Positions 36,801 to 46,807 of a DNA stretch of 64,000 nt are shown in pieces. This DNA is from Colius striatus (taxonomy: Eukaryota; Chordata; Aves; Coliiformes; Coliidae): the NCBI RefSeq assembly GCF_028858725.1, contig NC_084776.1, positions 3,720,001 through 3,784,000 of the forward strand, in the 5' to 3' direction. Made by a program: the position numbers and the translations under genes. Each line of letters begins with the position of its first letter. The stretch's first letter is position 1. The notes under the pieces were generated by a model. It made no database searches, was not told the origin of the DNA, and saw nothing but the letters and a program-made list of their open reading frames with translations.

Positions 36801-39800
36801 AAGTGTGAAACCTTCCAAAAATGAGTTAAGGAAGCCTTTTAGGTGAATTTCTAAGTAAGGAGTTAAGCGTGTTTCTGCACAAGGTGATGTTTCTCTGCCC
36901 ATCTCCTCATTAATTATGTGTTTCAATATTTTATAGCTGTGGTGTTATGAGGAAAAATTTTTTTTCACTCATGGGAAAGTGCTAACAGTGATTATGTACA
37001 AGTGTGAAACATCATCCTTGGCAGCTGCTGTGGGAAAGCTCAAGGACAGTCAGAGCCCTGGTAAGAATTTTTATAGTCATGATGAAAAGATCTCATAAAA
37101 AGAGAACTCTGAAATGATATAAAAGTTATTTCAGTGCTGTCATATAAAATCCATTTAATCTGAACAGCTTGAAGAAACCTAAAACTCTGTTCTGTCCCTA
37201 GCAGTTAAATCTGCTGCTGCTGAGGACACTGAAGCACACAAATGTCTTGAATTTATTGTGGCTTCACTTAACCTGGATGTCATTCGAATAAAGGAATTAC
37301 TGAAAGTACTGCGTTGGTAGCTGTGAATCCTGGAAACAAAGTGAAGTGCTGTCTCCTAGAAATAATTCTCAAAGGGTTTGTGATTAGATGGGGCAATGTC
37401 AAACCTTAGTTTGTAAACTTCAGTTTTAAATTACACTGTCACAGTGTCTTTAATTTATGATGATAAAATGTTGTTGCAAGTAATGCTCACAACAAATTGT
37501 GCTCTTTCTCCCAGAGGCTAAATGGAAAAAGGGTATACAAAAAGGGTCATAAAGTTACCTACTGCTCAGATAGAACTGGAAACTTTCTTGGCATAAAATT
37601 ACTTGGATCATGCTTTAGAAAACAACTTTTAGTATAAAAAAAAGATGTAATGTTCATACTTTAATAAATGTGCTCTGTTACCTTCATTTAGTTTTGTTCC
37701 TGTGTTCACAGATGTGTCTTCATTTGTAAACTGGAATACCCTTGGAGATGAAGAGCTGGATGTTTCCTTGCAGTCACAGCAGTCTATAAAATCTGAGTCC
37801 AAAATGACTGTAAGTTAGCATTAGGAGCATGTGTGTGGTTTTTGTTCTGTTTCTCTTGTCTCTTTCCTGTGCTGCTACTTTTAGGTGTTGTAGCAGAAAG
37901 AAGTTTCACTTTGTGTTTGTCACTCATTGTTTCTAACACCACTTCTGGCATTGGACTATGAAGTTACTCCTTGTAATCTGTGCAGCAAGTTGGCATATCA
38001 AGTTCCTAGTTATCATGTTCAAAATCCTTCAATATATATCAGCTTTTTGGAGCTGAATAAACTTTTTGTTTCTCTTTATAGTTAAGGTCAAGGAAGAACA
38101 CTGTTCCTAAGGCACAGCCAGATACCTTATCAGTTGGGCAGCTCTTACTAAATCTCAAAGTAAGTAAACCAAATGTTCTGCAGTAGTGGTTGAGACATTC
38201 TCAAAATATTGTAGTTGTCTCTTAAGCTGTTATCTTTTTGCATCTTCTGTTGCACATATCAAGTTGGCAAAACTGCCTTAAACAGGTAAGTTGGAGGAAA
38301 TTATTACTGTTGTGATAGAATGGTATTTGGACAAGATGAAAGAAACATTTCCTCAGAGTGTGTTGTGGGACTGTCCAGTGCAGGCCTTATAACAGCTGCC
38401 TGACTTCTGGAAACTTGCCCACATTTTTCATGGCGACCTTCTCTTACAGCACACAAGGTGGGAGGATGTTTCACCTGAACTTTTTGAAGGGGTTTTTTTG
38501 GTTCTTATTTATGGCCTTAATTTTGTTGAAGACATTTTGCATCTAGAAGGTCAGAATGCCAGGAATTCCACTGGAAATGTGCCAATAAGCTGTTTGGTTC
38601 CTTTCTAAAACTTGCAAGTGTTATGATAGATCAAGTTGCCTCTCTGCTGTGTGAACATAGCTGTAGTTCAGCTGTGGCTGGACATCTTAGTGATGTGACT
38701 GAGGTCCCTCAGCGGTTATTAACAGATACAACTCACCTGAGTTCAGAGTCAGCAGTTGCTCTCATTTGGCTCTTTCATGCTTGAGAGAGACACAGAACAG
38801 TGGGTGGGGGTTGTAAATTTTTCTAGCTTGCATTCCAAAATAAATCTCTTTCTACTTGATCTAGTGAGTAACTGAACAGTTCTTAAACCTTTGACTTCTG
38901 AGCTGCACAGTGTTTGTCATTTTCAGGATGCTTCTACAACTGCATTTGAAGATGAATTAAGACAACTGATGTCAAAACCCCAGGTGCCAGATTTACAAGC
39001 CACCATTGGATGTGTAGTAACTGCTCTTACGAACAGATGTAAAACAAACCAGAAGTACTACCCTCAAAATTTCCTGCTACAGATAGTCCAGACCCGAGAC
39101 TTGTCTTACAGGTGATGGTTCTACTTCTTTTTAATTGTAAGGAGTAGTCTTGGAAAAAAAATGTAAACCAGGTAGAAATGTTCTTTAGAAAGCACTCTGG
39201 AACTGTCAGAATTTACTCTCAGAGGTGCTTATGCTTGTTTTCTGATGAAGACGACACTTTCCAGGTGGATTTTTCTGTAAAACAAGATTAATACTCGTGC
39301 ATTAGTCATCAATGGAGTTTTCAGTGGGTTTGAGCTATGCAGCCTATTCTTTTCATATTCTTACAGTTTATGTCCAGATTTAATGGCTGTTGCTTTGGAG
39401 AAAAAAGACCTGTATCTCTTACAAATCTGCTTACAACAGTTTCCAGATATTCCTGAAAAAATTACTTATGCTTGCTTGAAACTATTTTTGAGGTAAGTTG
39501 GAATCACTCTCTTTTTTTTTTTAATCACCAAACCAAGCCCTTTAACAAAAAGCTGTCTGTTGCTAAGAGTGGCTTTCATTTTATAGATCAGCAATTGATA
39601 CTGTGCATTAATTCTTTGTACAGAGTATGTTGCAGTCTTGCAGACTGACAAACTTTTTACAAGATGTCTGTTGTGTACTTTCATTCTAAAAAGTCTGGAA
39701 ATGGTAATTAAATGAACATGCCTTTTGATGACATTTGCATCCTTCTACAGATGTAGTTGTTGTTAAGCTTTCTGTTCTCTGTGCAACAGCCTTCATTGAG

Positions 39801-42127
39801 AACTTACCTGGGGCAAGGAAACCACAAAAAAAAGTGAACTCATGTAAGTTTGACAAAAATGGGGTTTGTATCCCAAAAAGGATGAAGTTTTAGGTAGACA
39901 CCAAAAGAAAAGACTGTTGTGTTGTAACTGTTCCTGCAGCCTTCTGGAACAAAAAGGATTCTTGTTTTGTTAGTAACATCACATCTTGATAATTTCAGAC
40001 CTCAGATTTGTCAAATAGTTTATTACTAGGTAATAGGAGAGCCACTGTCTTGTGGGTTTTGACTTTCATAGTAAGCTTCCAAGAGTTCACAGTGTGCACT
40101 GCTGTTGGGCTGATGGCTTTGCTGATTTTAAAGCTAATAATTAGAAGTATTAAATGTCTGAAATTTTCTTCTCCAGCATTAGTGACGCCTATCTTCACAC
40201 AGTAGATGTAGATCTAGAATCTGTCATCTGTTACATTGATATTGACTCCAACAATAAAGAAGTTAAGACTGAAATTGTAGAGAATGGTTTCAATGCAGAG
40301 CTGGAACGAGACATGTGGGCTGCTAAAGTCCCAGAGGAAAGCCACTCAACGGCTGATGGTGACTTCTGCCCTGTTGGGCCACAGAAAGCAGCATTGTTGT
40401 ATCCTCTCTGTGATTTAATGAAGGAAAGTCAGTGCATTGGGTGTGAAGTTGCATGTTTGGTGTTACTAGAAAATATTTCTGTTATTGTTGAAAATATTTC
40501 ACAAGTTACAATGGGAGAAATTCCTACTCGGTAGAAAAATGTCTGAAACAAGTAACTCCTAGAAAGCATCTGCACCTGTTTAAACTTACTTGATTGCAAA
40601 AGTGTATTTTCTCTTGAACAGACAGTTTCATTAGCATCAATGATTTTGATGTTTGTTTGTGAAAACACATTAATGAGTTGCATACTTGCCCTAAACAGAA
40701 TGGTTCAAGCTAACTGTACTGTGATATTGCAGCTGCTGTATGTATGTCATGATGGAAATAAGAGAGATTGAAAAATCTGCAACAGAACCTCTCATAAAGA
40801 ACCTGGACTAATACTTTAATTGGAATTCACTTCAGTTTGTAGAAATTTGTAGTATTTTTCTCCTACAGTTTTCTTTCCTTAATAGTGCTGCACAGAAATG
40901 CTGTTATCAATGCAGCATACAGTGAAACATTTCTTCTGCCTCATCTGAAAAACCTTCCAGCTCAGCAAGCTGTTGTAAGTATGTTAACATGAAAAAGCTT
41001 TAAAAGCCTTGCTGTTGTGGGGGGAGGGAAAGGGAAGAAGGTTTTTCAATTGTGTGTTAGAAACTTGCCACTCTTACTGGAGTCTGAATCACCAACTAAT
41101 GCATGAAAATGACATTAATATGGAACTCAATGGTCTTTAGATGTGTTCCAACCTAAACCATTCTGTAAGGGTTCAGTGAAAGCTTCTAGTCTGTGGCTGC
41201 ATTAAATTGCATTGGCACAGTCAGTGGAACTTTAAAAATGTCCTTATTTTTCTACTTGCAGCTGTTTCTCAGGTATTTATACTACCTATATGTGAAATGC
41301 AGTGAAAAAATCAATACCACTCTTCCTGGAATACACTCTCCAACCATCAGCCAGGTGAGAAGCTGGTTCTAAGAGTCACACTTCCTTTGTTTTTTGTGTA
41401 ACTTCATGAGTAGTTGTGAATATGGGGAAATCCACTGAGATCTACATTCATTCTACAAAGTGTTGTCTCTTAATAGAACCTGTATGACGTCAAATGTAAC
41501 ACAACACTTCAGTATCAGAAAATATGCTGCCTTAAAATATGCAGCCATGCATTTTGCATTAGAAGTTAATGTTTCAGAGTTCAGCTTTTGGAGGAAGTTC
41601 TGTGTCATTTGCTTACTGCAGTGTGTAAATGAACTGTCATTGTTTGTGTTCAGATTATGGATTGGATGTGCCTATTACTCGATGCTCACTTCACAGTAAT
41701 GGTGATGCTACCAGAAGCCAAAGAGTTGCTTTCAAACCTGCATAAGTTTGTAAGAGCCCAAGTAAGTTGCATATTCTGGAATAATTGTTTGATTGGAGTA
41801 TGGTGTTAAGAAGGTGGGGTGGGGCAGACAGCAAATTGTAGAGTGAATCAAATAGTGTCTGTGTGCTCCTTCCTGAGTGTGAAGTGGCAGTTGTCTCCCT
41901 TATATTTGTTTAATTATTGGAAACTCTGCAGGACCACAAGTAATTCCACAGTATAATGATGTATGAATTGAATTCCAGTTTCTCATCCTGTAAATATCTT
42001 GTATTCTCTTTAGGTAAGGTTCTACTCTGAACTCAACAAGATTGAAGAAAGTTTGCGAGAATTACAAAGATTAAACCACCAGAAGGACTCTCAGACATAT
42101 TCTATTGAAGTGCTGGAACTCATTTGA
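30673..42127 (+). CDS. NOL11: NOL11 nucleolar protein 11 (SSU processome UTP-A subunit), complete
   Basis: Gene-level entry. Eighteen coding exons (listed separately) join without a frame break into 721 codons plus TGA. From memory human NOL11 has 719 residues and aligns throughout, for example [58 protein letters not shown] and YSIEVLEL. The family acts in the nucleolus as part of the t-UTP/UTP-A complex, needed for pre-rRNA transcription and 18S maturation. The N-terminal about 380 residues correspond to the beta-propeller part and the C-terminal about 300 to the helical NOL11_C part. The start was chosen at the ATG in the CpG island, in frame with exon 2. Nothing essential appears lost. 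A CpG-island promoter precedes it and BPTF follows 4.9 kb downstream. Confidence 0.97.
30823..32019. other. NOL11: NOL11 intron 1
   Basis: The first 300 bases are the downstream half of the CpG island; the rest is ordinary sequence. Long open frames on both strands here come from the GC-rich composition. Confidence 0.8.
32020..32133 (+). CDS. NOL11: NOL11 exon 2 (residues 51-88)
   Basis: 114 nt, phase 0, from [20 protein letters not shown] to YVAVQDDK; acceptor TTCTTCCAG, donor GTGAGT. It holds the first clearly conserved propeller strands. Confidence 0.97.
32593..32764 (-). mobile_element. CR1 LINE fragment in NOL11 intron 2, antisense
   Basis: Reverse-oriented CR1. It starts ATTCATAGAATGG, then 'ggttggaagggacctttaaagatcatctagtcca', and ends near 'ctccctgggcagcctgtt'. 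It lies antisense to NOL11, between exons 2 and 3. Confidence 0.93.
32985..33041 (+). CDS. NOL11: NOL11 exon 3 (residues 89-107)
   Basis: 57 nt encoding [19 protein letters not shown], almost identical to the mammalian segment; the donor is GTAAGT. It contains a WD-like RIW strand. Confidence 0.97.
33646..33791 (+). CDS. NOL11: NOL11 exon 4 (residues 108-155)
   Basis: 146 nt, starting [15 protein letters not shown] and ending with SVISDEVI plus two bases of a Lys codon; acceptor CCCCTCTAG, donor GTGAGT. Confidence 0.97.
34049..34106 (+). CDS. NOL11: NOL11 exon 5 (residues 156-175)
   Basis: 58 nt encoding [20 protein letters not shown]; acceptor GGTTTCAG, donor GTGAGT. The PVLIF-TEK core is family-conserved. 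Confidence 0.96.
34680..34818 (+). CDS. NOL11: NOL11 exon 6 (residues 176-221)
   Basis: 139 nt from [20 protein letters not shown] to ITLLCL plus one base; acceptor TTGTTTTAG, donor GTAAGT. It forms propeller strands; the FVYVQ motif matches the mammalian FAYVQ. Confidence 0.95.
35215..35412 (+). CDS. NOL11: NOL11 exon 7 (residues 222-287)
   Basis: 198 nt from [15 protein letters not shown] through [16 protein letters not shown] and [15 protein letters not shown] to EESK; acceptor TTTGACAG, donor GTAACT. The conserved DxDHVAVLGS block is present. Confidence 0.96.
36135..36211 (+). CDS. NOL11: NOL11 exon 8 (residues 288-313)
   Basis: 77 nt encoding [17 protein letters not shown] and ELPLGTSGQ; acceptor TTTCTCTAG, donor GTAAGT. 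It is nearly invariant with respect to the mammalian sequence. Confidence 0.97.
36937..37060 (+). CDS. NOL11: NOL11 exon 9 (residues 314-354)
   Basis: 124 nt from [20 protein letters not shown] to GKLKDSQSP plus one base; acceptor TTTTATAG, donor GTAAGA. The single leftover G can join exon 10 or the candidate alternative last exon at 37202. Confidence 0.96.
37202..37690 (+). other. NOL11: Candidate alternative last exon of NOL11 in intron 9
   Basis: A good acceptor (CTCTGTTCTGTCCCTAG at 37185-37201) precedes an open frame. Joined to exon 9 it adds 39 residues starting [18 protein letters not shown] and ending LLKVLRW, with a TAG at 37318-37320. An AATAAA at 37663-37668 then precedes a TG-rich stretch. 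This would give a roughly 393-residue protein with the propeller part only. I do not recognise the peptide, and an open frame of this length can occur by chance. Confidence 0.35.
37712..37809 (+). CDS. NOL11: NOL11 exon 10 (residues 355-387)
   Basis: 98 nt encoding [20 protein letters not shown] and then [13 protein letters not shown]; acceptor TGTTCACAG, donor GTAAGT. FVNW is the conserved anchor; the rest is a variable linker between propeller and C-terminal part. Confidence 0.94.
38082..38159 (+). CDS. NOL11: NOL11 exon 11 (residues 388-413)
   Basis: 78 nt from [20 protein letters not shown] to LLLNLK; acceptor CTTTATAG, donor GTAAGT. The basic LRSRKN start corresponds to the RRR-rich linker of mammals. 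Confidence 0.93.
38927..39111 (+). CDS. NOL11: NOL11 exon 12 (residues 414-474)
   Basis: 185 nt from [20 protein letters not shown] to [13 protein letters not shown] plus two bases; acceptor TTTTCAG, donor GTGATG. It starts the helical C-terminal part; '[14 protein letters not shown]' and 'YYPQNFL' match family blocks. Confidence 0.96.
39367..39492 (+). CDS. NOL11: NOL11 exon 13 (residues 475-516)
   Basis: 126 nt encoding [40 protein letters not shown] and FL; acceptor TTCTTACAG, donor GTAAGT. Very strong family match. Confidence 0.97.
40177..40398 (+). CDS. NOL11: NOL11 exon 14 (residues 517-590), weak donor
   Basis: 222 nt from [20 protein letters not shown] to GPQKAAL plus TT; acceptor TTCTCCAG. 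The donor TT|GTATCC was chosen because it restores the AALLNA sequence with exon 15, as in mammals; as a splice site it is poor. The middle is acidic and variable. Read-through would add about 45 residues before a TAG at 40532. Confidence 0.9.
40896..40974 (+). CDS. NOL11: NOL11 exon 15 (residues 591-617)
   Basis: 79 nt; the split Leu codon is followed by [20 protein letters not shown] and PAQQAV. I use the acceptor CTGCACAG at 40895; an AG nine bases upstream (in AATAG) would break the frame. The donor is GTAAGT. Confidence 0.95.
41121..41169 (+). mobile_element. Decayed CR1 tail in NOL11 intron 15
   Basis: 'ggaactcaatggtctttagatg' followed by 'gttccaacctaaaccattctgtaag' matches the last 50 bases of a CR1 with several substitutions. 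It looks old. It sits in a 287-bp intron. Confidence 0.6.
41262..41354 (+). CDS. NOL11: NOL11 exon 16 (residues 618-648)
   Basis: 93 nt, phase 0, [20 protein letters not shown] and then [11 protein letters not shown]; acceptor CTTGCAG, donor GTGAGA. The aromatic-rich helix and LPGIHxPT are diagnostic for the family. Confidence 0.97.
41654..41761 (+). CDS. NOL11: NOL11 exon 17 (residues 649-684)
   Basis: 108 nt, [20 protein letters not shown] and then [16 protein letters not shown]; acceptor GTTCAG, donor GTAAGT. It is one of the best conserved stretches of the family. Confidence 0.97.
42014..42127 (+). CDS. NOL11: NOL11 exon 18 (residues 685-721 and stop)
   Basis: 114 nt including TGA, from [20 protein letters not shown] to YSIEVLELI; acceptor TCTTTAG. 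The final 'YSIEVLEL' equals the mammalian terminus apart from the last residue. Confidence 0.97.
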   Translation, partial: VRFYSELNKIEESLRELQRLNHQKDSQTYSIEVLELI

Positions 42128-45100
42128 ATCTGAAATTAATTATTAAGACATGTATTTTTTATTGATTCTTTTTATGATGAGGATCTATTAGCACTCCATA
42201 TTGGGGATGTGAAAGTTGTTTTCTGCATAGGAGGAGCACGGTTACTCTGTAGCTACGTGGACGTTGTGAGTTTGAAACTCGTGTATTAAAAGCTCTGTTT
42301 TTGACCGAATGAGAAGCTGGATGCTTGGTTATATTTCCATATATCATTTTGATATATCATCATAAGAATATGCTAAAATGCTACATGATTCTTGGCAAAA
42401 AAATCATATGTTTGCAGTAAGGCCTCAACAGTTGTTTCATCAAGTGAATTGATATGATTTTGTTGTACTTGCTGCTTTTTTGCTTCATCCATTAAGTCTT
42501 TGATTAGATTCTTCAGAGATTGATTAGATTCTTCAGATCTCCACCCTGGTTATGAACTGTAGATGAGCTCATTTGAATCTGCTTCTCGGATTTTTTTCTA
42601 TTTTTAAGGTTTTTTTACTTGTGTCCAAAGATGCATTTTGGCATTTACAGACTTGGCTTAAACAGGGAAGGGAAATCAAGTGTAGGTACAAGGTTATTCC
42701 CTAACTCACTGCTTTCTCTCTCTTATGTGTCACAGGGTCACCACTTGTTACTGTACCCTTCTGTGCTTTCCAGTGCAACAGGTCTTCTTACATTGCTTTA
42801 AAAAAAAAATAGAAGAGAGGAGGTTGTGTGATGCTCAGTGGTGAAAATCTTGAATTACAATAATCTGAAGCTGGTCTGATGCATCTCATCTCTTATAAGA
42901 CCACCAGCATCCACCAGCTGCCTATAGCTGGGGAGAAGGAAGAGGTATACAGGAGGAAATAGACTCCTTCCTCAAATGAAGCAGCAGAGCGCAGTTATTG
43001 AACAGGATGTCTTGTTACAATCTTCATCTTGGGTTGCCATCAGCTAAAGGTGACTTTTCTCAGGCAGAGAGACTGCTCCTCTAGAGCATGTTCTGCATGG
43101 ACTTGCAGAATGGAGTTACTGGATTTCAGCATAATTAGCTGTACTTCCAAACTTCTGCTTTAGAAATATCTGAAACTTTCTTGCGTTGAAGGGTTTTCCT
43201 TTCCAAGAAACTATCCAACATAGTTTCTGCTTTTTAAATAGTCCTCTCTTGAAATCCTGCCAATGGACATTTGAAGCTTTTGTGGAAGGGAGAGAGGAGT
43301 GTAAAAATAACATTCAGCTAAAATGTAATGCTGCGAACTTCAGAGTGAGTTTGACAGGTCTGAAAGCTGACCATGCAACTGGTAACTGCCAGCACACCTC
43401 AGAGCAAGAATAGTATCTTTGAGCAAATAACTAGCCTAACTGAAAATAACCTCTTGTTTTGGATGGTTTTTCTCTGATAGTGGTGACTTCAGCATGTGTC
43501 ACTGGTCACAGTGGGACAGTTTGATGTGGAGCAGCATGTTGGAAATCATTGAATAAAAAGCCCCTTAACCTTTGTCAGGTTCAACTTGCCTGAGAATGAA
43601 CTACAACGTTTTCCTTTCCCTGGCTAGAGCAGGATTGTTGTGGCTCAAGTGCTCAGTGCATAACATTCTGGACTTTGGCTGTATAACTTTTAAACAGCTG
43701 CACACAGTTAAAAGCCTTAAGACTCCTTGGAAGCTGACACGTGCTGGTTGTGTGTTTGTGTTCAGTGTTCTCAGAGGTCAGTACCAAATGTATGTAAAAA
43801 TGGAAAACCAACTAGACTGGGCAGCTGAAGAATCCTGTCGAGCGGTACTGCTTGGCACTGGCAGGAGTTGCTTTTAACTATATGGAATATGAAAACTCAT
43901 CTCTGTTTTACAATAAGAACCTTTTTACCCACATCAGTGTTCATGTGAAACTGACTTATTACAAGCTACATCTGGGACTGAGTGCTCATCTAGGATAGGA
44001 GAAAATGGGCCAGATAAGCATAATGCTGGAGTTCTTGAAGTCCAGTATAAAAGGGATGGTTGGAGACAAGCCTTCAGAACAGGCAGACTTACATCAATAC
44101 ATGTTCAGAATAGCAGACTACATGTTATACTTCTTACCAATGATGTGATTGAACATTGCAATTCAGCATATCAGTATGTTAATGTCCTTTGTTTTTCACC
44201 ATGTTGAATAAAATGGTAATGGGTAAGATACTGAATTACACCAACAAGTCATGGAAGTCCTTCCTTCCTAGGACTGACTTTATGGTTGAGCTCCAATCTA
44301 ACATAACTTAGCAACAGCTTGGTGTCTTGTGTTACATGTAACTGGTTCTAGAGCCAAGTGTTCCAATTCAATGCCTAATATGTGTTATAAAATAATTGGG
44401 GAGAAAGACTGGACAAAACCAGCTCTAATCAAGAGCATGTTCTTCCTTGTTATGAGTCCTAGCTGTAGGTTCTTAAGAGAAAGGAGTTACCCTTGGAGAA
44501 AGGAACTCATCTGGCCAACAGCTTGAAACAGCTGTGTTATTCTTCTTCTCCAAAGTGCCATTTGAAAGGACTTTTTCTCTCTGTCTTGAGCATGGAGGCA
44601 GTGTAGGGCCTCCTACCTAAAATTCCTCTTCCTGCTGTATTCAATTCACTTCTAAATATGCTAATTTAACTACACCAGCAAACTCAAAATAGGAACTTCA
44701 TGTTCCTAATGCAGATAGGGATTTTTTTCTTGGGAGTGGACAGGGGTAGGCAAATAGGTTAAGGGATTATGGTTGATTCCTCTGTACTGAGCTAAGCTGT
44801 GGGAAAGGACCAGTGTCTAGTCTTGACTCTGAAAGTTACCTCTCTAAGCATCCATCTTTCCACCTGTGAAATTCAAATTCTTTGTCCTATTCAGCATTTC
44901 CACAGCAACAACTAATAAATCTTAAATAAGAGTTGGGAGGGGGAGTCAAGGTGGGCTGGTTCACAGGATTCAAAAAGCAAATTCTCTGTTAGAGATACAC
45001 AAAATCTCTGGTATTTGAGAGATGTTATTGCTCTCAGTGTGCTACAGGCTGTGTATTAGTGCAGCAGGTACACTAGATACCTTTGTTAGATTCTCAATGT

Positions 45101-46239
45101 ATAGATCAGGTGGGGGTTTTTTCCCAAGATCACAAAGGGACATAATGAAATAATCTGTATCTATGTATTCATCTGTTTCAAGAGTTGCCAGAATCCTTGG
45201 CAACGTTGGAAGAGGTTGCAAAAATTAGCCTGACAAAAGCAATCTAAAGGTAATGTTGAAATATCCCAAATACAAATTGAGTAGAAGGGGTGTAAATGGG
45301 GTCAGGCAATGTTGTCTGCTGCTCTTGCTGTGTGTATATTGTACTGTGTCTAGAACACAGCTCTGAGCCTGTGCAGCTGCAACACTGAATATAAAAGAGA
45401 TGCAGATTAAAAGCTGGATATGAGAGTGCAAATTGGGCTAAACCCTGCTGCCTGGTGCCATTGTGACAATGTATGCTTGACACTGCGGCAGGTTTGTGAG
45501 TTTAATGAGGTTCTCAGCCTGAGCAACAAGTTAATGAACAAAAGGCACTTCAAAAATGACTATAGAGAATGCAAATGCAACGCCACAGTGGACATACAGC
45601 TGGCATGCACATGGCATGAGCAGGGTTGGGGTTGGCATCACACAGAAGCATAAGCAGGGGACGGGGAGAAACTGAAACCACGAACACGGTTATTTATTAA
45701 GGATAAGTCTTGAGATGTGGGCTCCTAAAGCTGTGTAAATTTAACAGTTCAGAGAAGGCTGGTTGTAAGAAATGGGAGATGTTTGTGTGCTCTGGGCTGG
45801 CTTTCAGCTTGCACTGCTTTCGCTGGGGAAATGGATACCCTCAATTCAAGTGATGGCATTAGAAACCAAACCACCGTTGGTTTAGGTGGATTTGTAGCCT
45901 TTTGGAGGTTCTGGCAAACGGGAAAGCGAAGGAATACAAAATAAATGCAGCCCCTCTCCATTTCATAGTGAACTGCAGACACAGCAGTTCCAAGGAGATG
46001 GACTAAAATGCAACTAGTGGGGCCCTGTATGCTGTCCTCGGTCTTATTTTGATTTTGCTTTATCTTGACCCTGGCTCGGTAACTGAGCTCTAAGAGGGGT
46101 AATTTCTGCGTGAGGGGTAAAGACAAAACACGGCAAGAGGTGAACATGGCAGCGGTCAGGGCCCCCTGCTCGGTGCCGGGGATGACCACAGCCTGAGCAC
46201 GGAGCAGGAGCGAAGCCTGTCCCGTGGGCATACCTGAGG
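42128..46239. other. NOL11 3' UTR and NOL11-BPTF intergenic region
   Basis: It begins with the NOL11 3' UTR and continues as non-coding DNA. There is a 19-bp direct duplication (TGATTAGATTCTTCAGA, about 42501-42537). Open frames up to about 100 codons lack support. I recognise no additional gene. Confidence 0.65.
42285..42290 (+). terminator. Candidate NOL11 polyadenylation signal ATTAAA
   Basis: ATTAAA 158 bases after the stop, followed by 'agctctgtttttg', a T/G-rich stretch. Canonical AATAAA hexamers further down (43552-43557, 44207-44212) could serve longer transcripts. Confidence 0.5.
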
Positions 46240-46662
46240 CCTCTGCTCCTGGGCTCTGTGGAGAGGAAGAGCCGCGGGCCGAGCCCTGCCCGGGCGGGGG
46301 AGAGGGCAGAGCCCGGCGCCTGCCTGCGCTCACAGCGGTCCCCCGGAGGGGTGCCGTGGGACGCGGAGCCAAGGGGGTGGCAGCCCGCGGGGCTCGGCTG
46401 AGGGCGCAGGTGGAGCTCGGGGAGAGAGCAGCGGTGCCAGGCGTTGCCTTTCGGGCGCGGGGAGACGGTGAGTCCGAGAGCGGCTGCAGCGGCGAGCGGC
46501 GGCCGTGGGACTCGGGGGACAGGTGTCGGTGAGCTGCGGGCACACACGCACGCAGAGGCCGTGGCGGCTGCGGGCTGAGGCGGCGCCCCGAGCCGCGGCT
46601 GGGCCGGGGGGCTGCGGGGGGCGGCCGCGGGCGCGGAGCCGCCCCAGCGCGCCGGCTCCAAC

Positions 46663-46722
46663 ATGGCTTCGGCGGCGGCGGCGCCCCCTGGCGGCGGCGG
46701 GCGGGTGCGGCGGGTCACGTGA
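46663..46722 (+). CDS. Possible second BPTF upstream ORF, 19 codons
   Basis: ATG GCT TCG followed by Ala, Pro, Gly and Arg codons and a TGA that overlaps the E-box. It matters only for transcripts starting above 46663, which is uncertain. Confidence 0.2.
   Translation: MASAAAAPPGGGGRVRRVT
46681..46694 (-). promoter_or_regulatory. CTCF-type motif at the BPTF promoter
   Basis: GCGCCCCCTGGCGG; its reverse complement CCGCCAGGGGGCGC fits the CTCF core consensus at every position I can judge. The motif faces back towards NOL11. Confidence 0.65.
46715..46722. promoter_or_regulatory. E-box TCACGTGA
   Basis: Palindromic CACGTG in the flank context preferred by USF/MiT-type bHLH factors, inside the CpG island about 290 bp before the BPTF ATG. 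Confidence 0.6.
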
Positions 46723-46796
46723 GGCGCTCGGGGCCTGCTGCCGCCGCCGCTTCCCCCAGTCAGAGCGGAGCGAGCCGAGGCACAGACGAAGAAACA

Positions 46797-46807
46797 AGAT
46801 GGCGGCC
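46797..46807 (+). promoter_or_regulatory. YY1 motif in the BPTF leader
   Basis: AAGATGGCGGC, identical to the 11-mer over the NOL11 start codon. Such sites usually lie just after the transcription start, so the main start is probably near 46740-46790 (inference). The site includes the ATG of a 15-codon upstream ORF. Confidence 0.65.

Larger units (their letters stand above)
32134..42013. other. NOL11: Remaining NOL11 introns
   Basis: Seventeen introns between about 190 and 850 bp, all GT-AG. Besides CR1 pieces in introns 2 and 15 and the candidate exon in intron 9, I see nothing defined. Human NOL11 hosts an H/ACA snoRNA (SNORA38B, from memory); I could not identify a convincing avian counterpart by eye. 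Confidence 0.7.

Noticed and set aside
40399-42013. Search for an avian SNORA38B-like H/ACA snoRNA in late NOL11 introns
   Set aside because: No ANANNA/ACA pair with convincing hairpins could be recognised by eye; I cannot exclude one.
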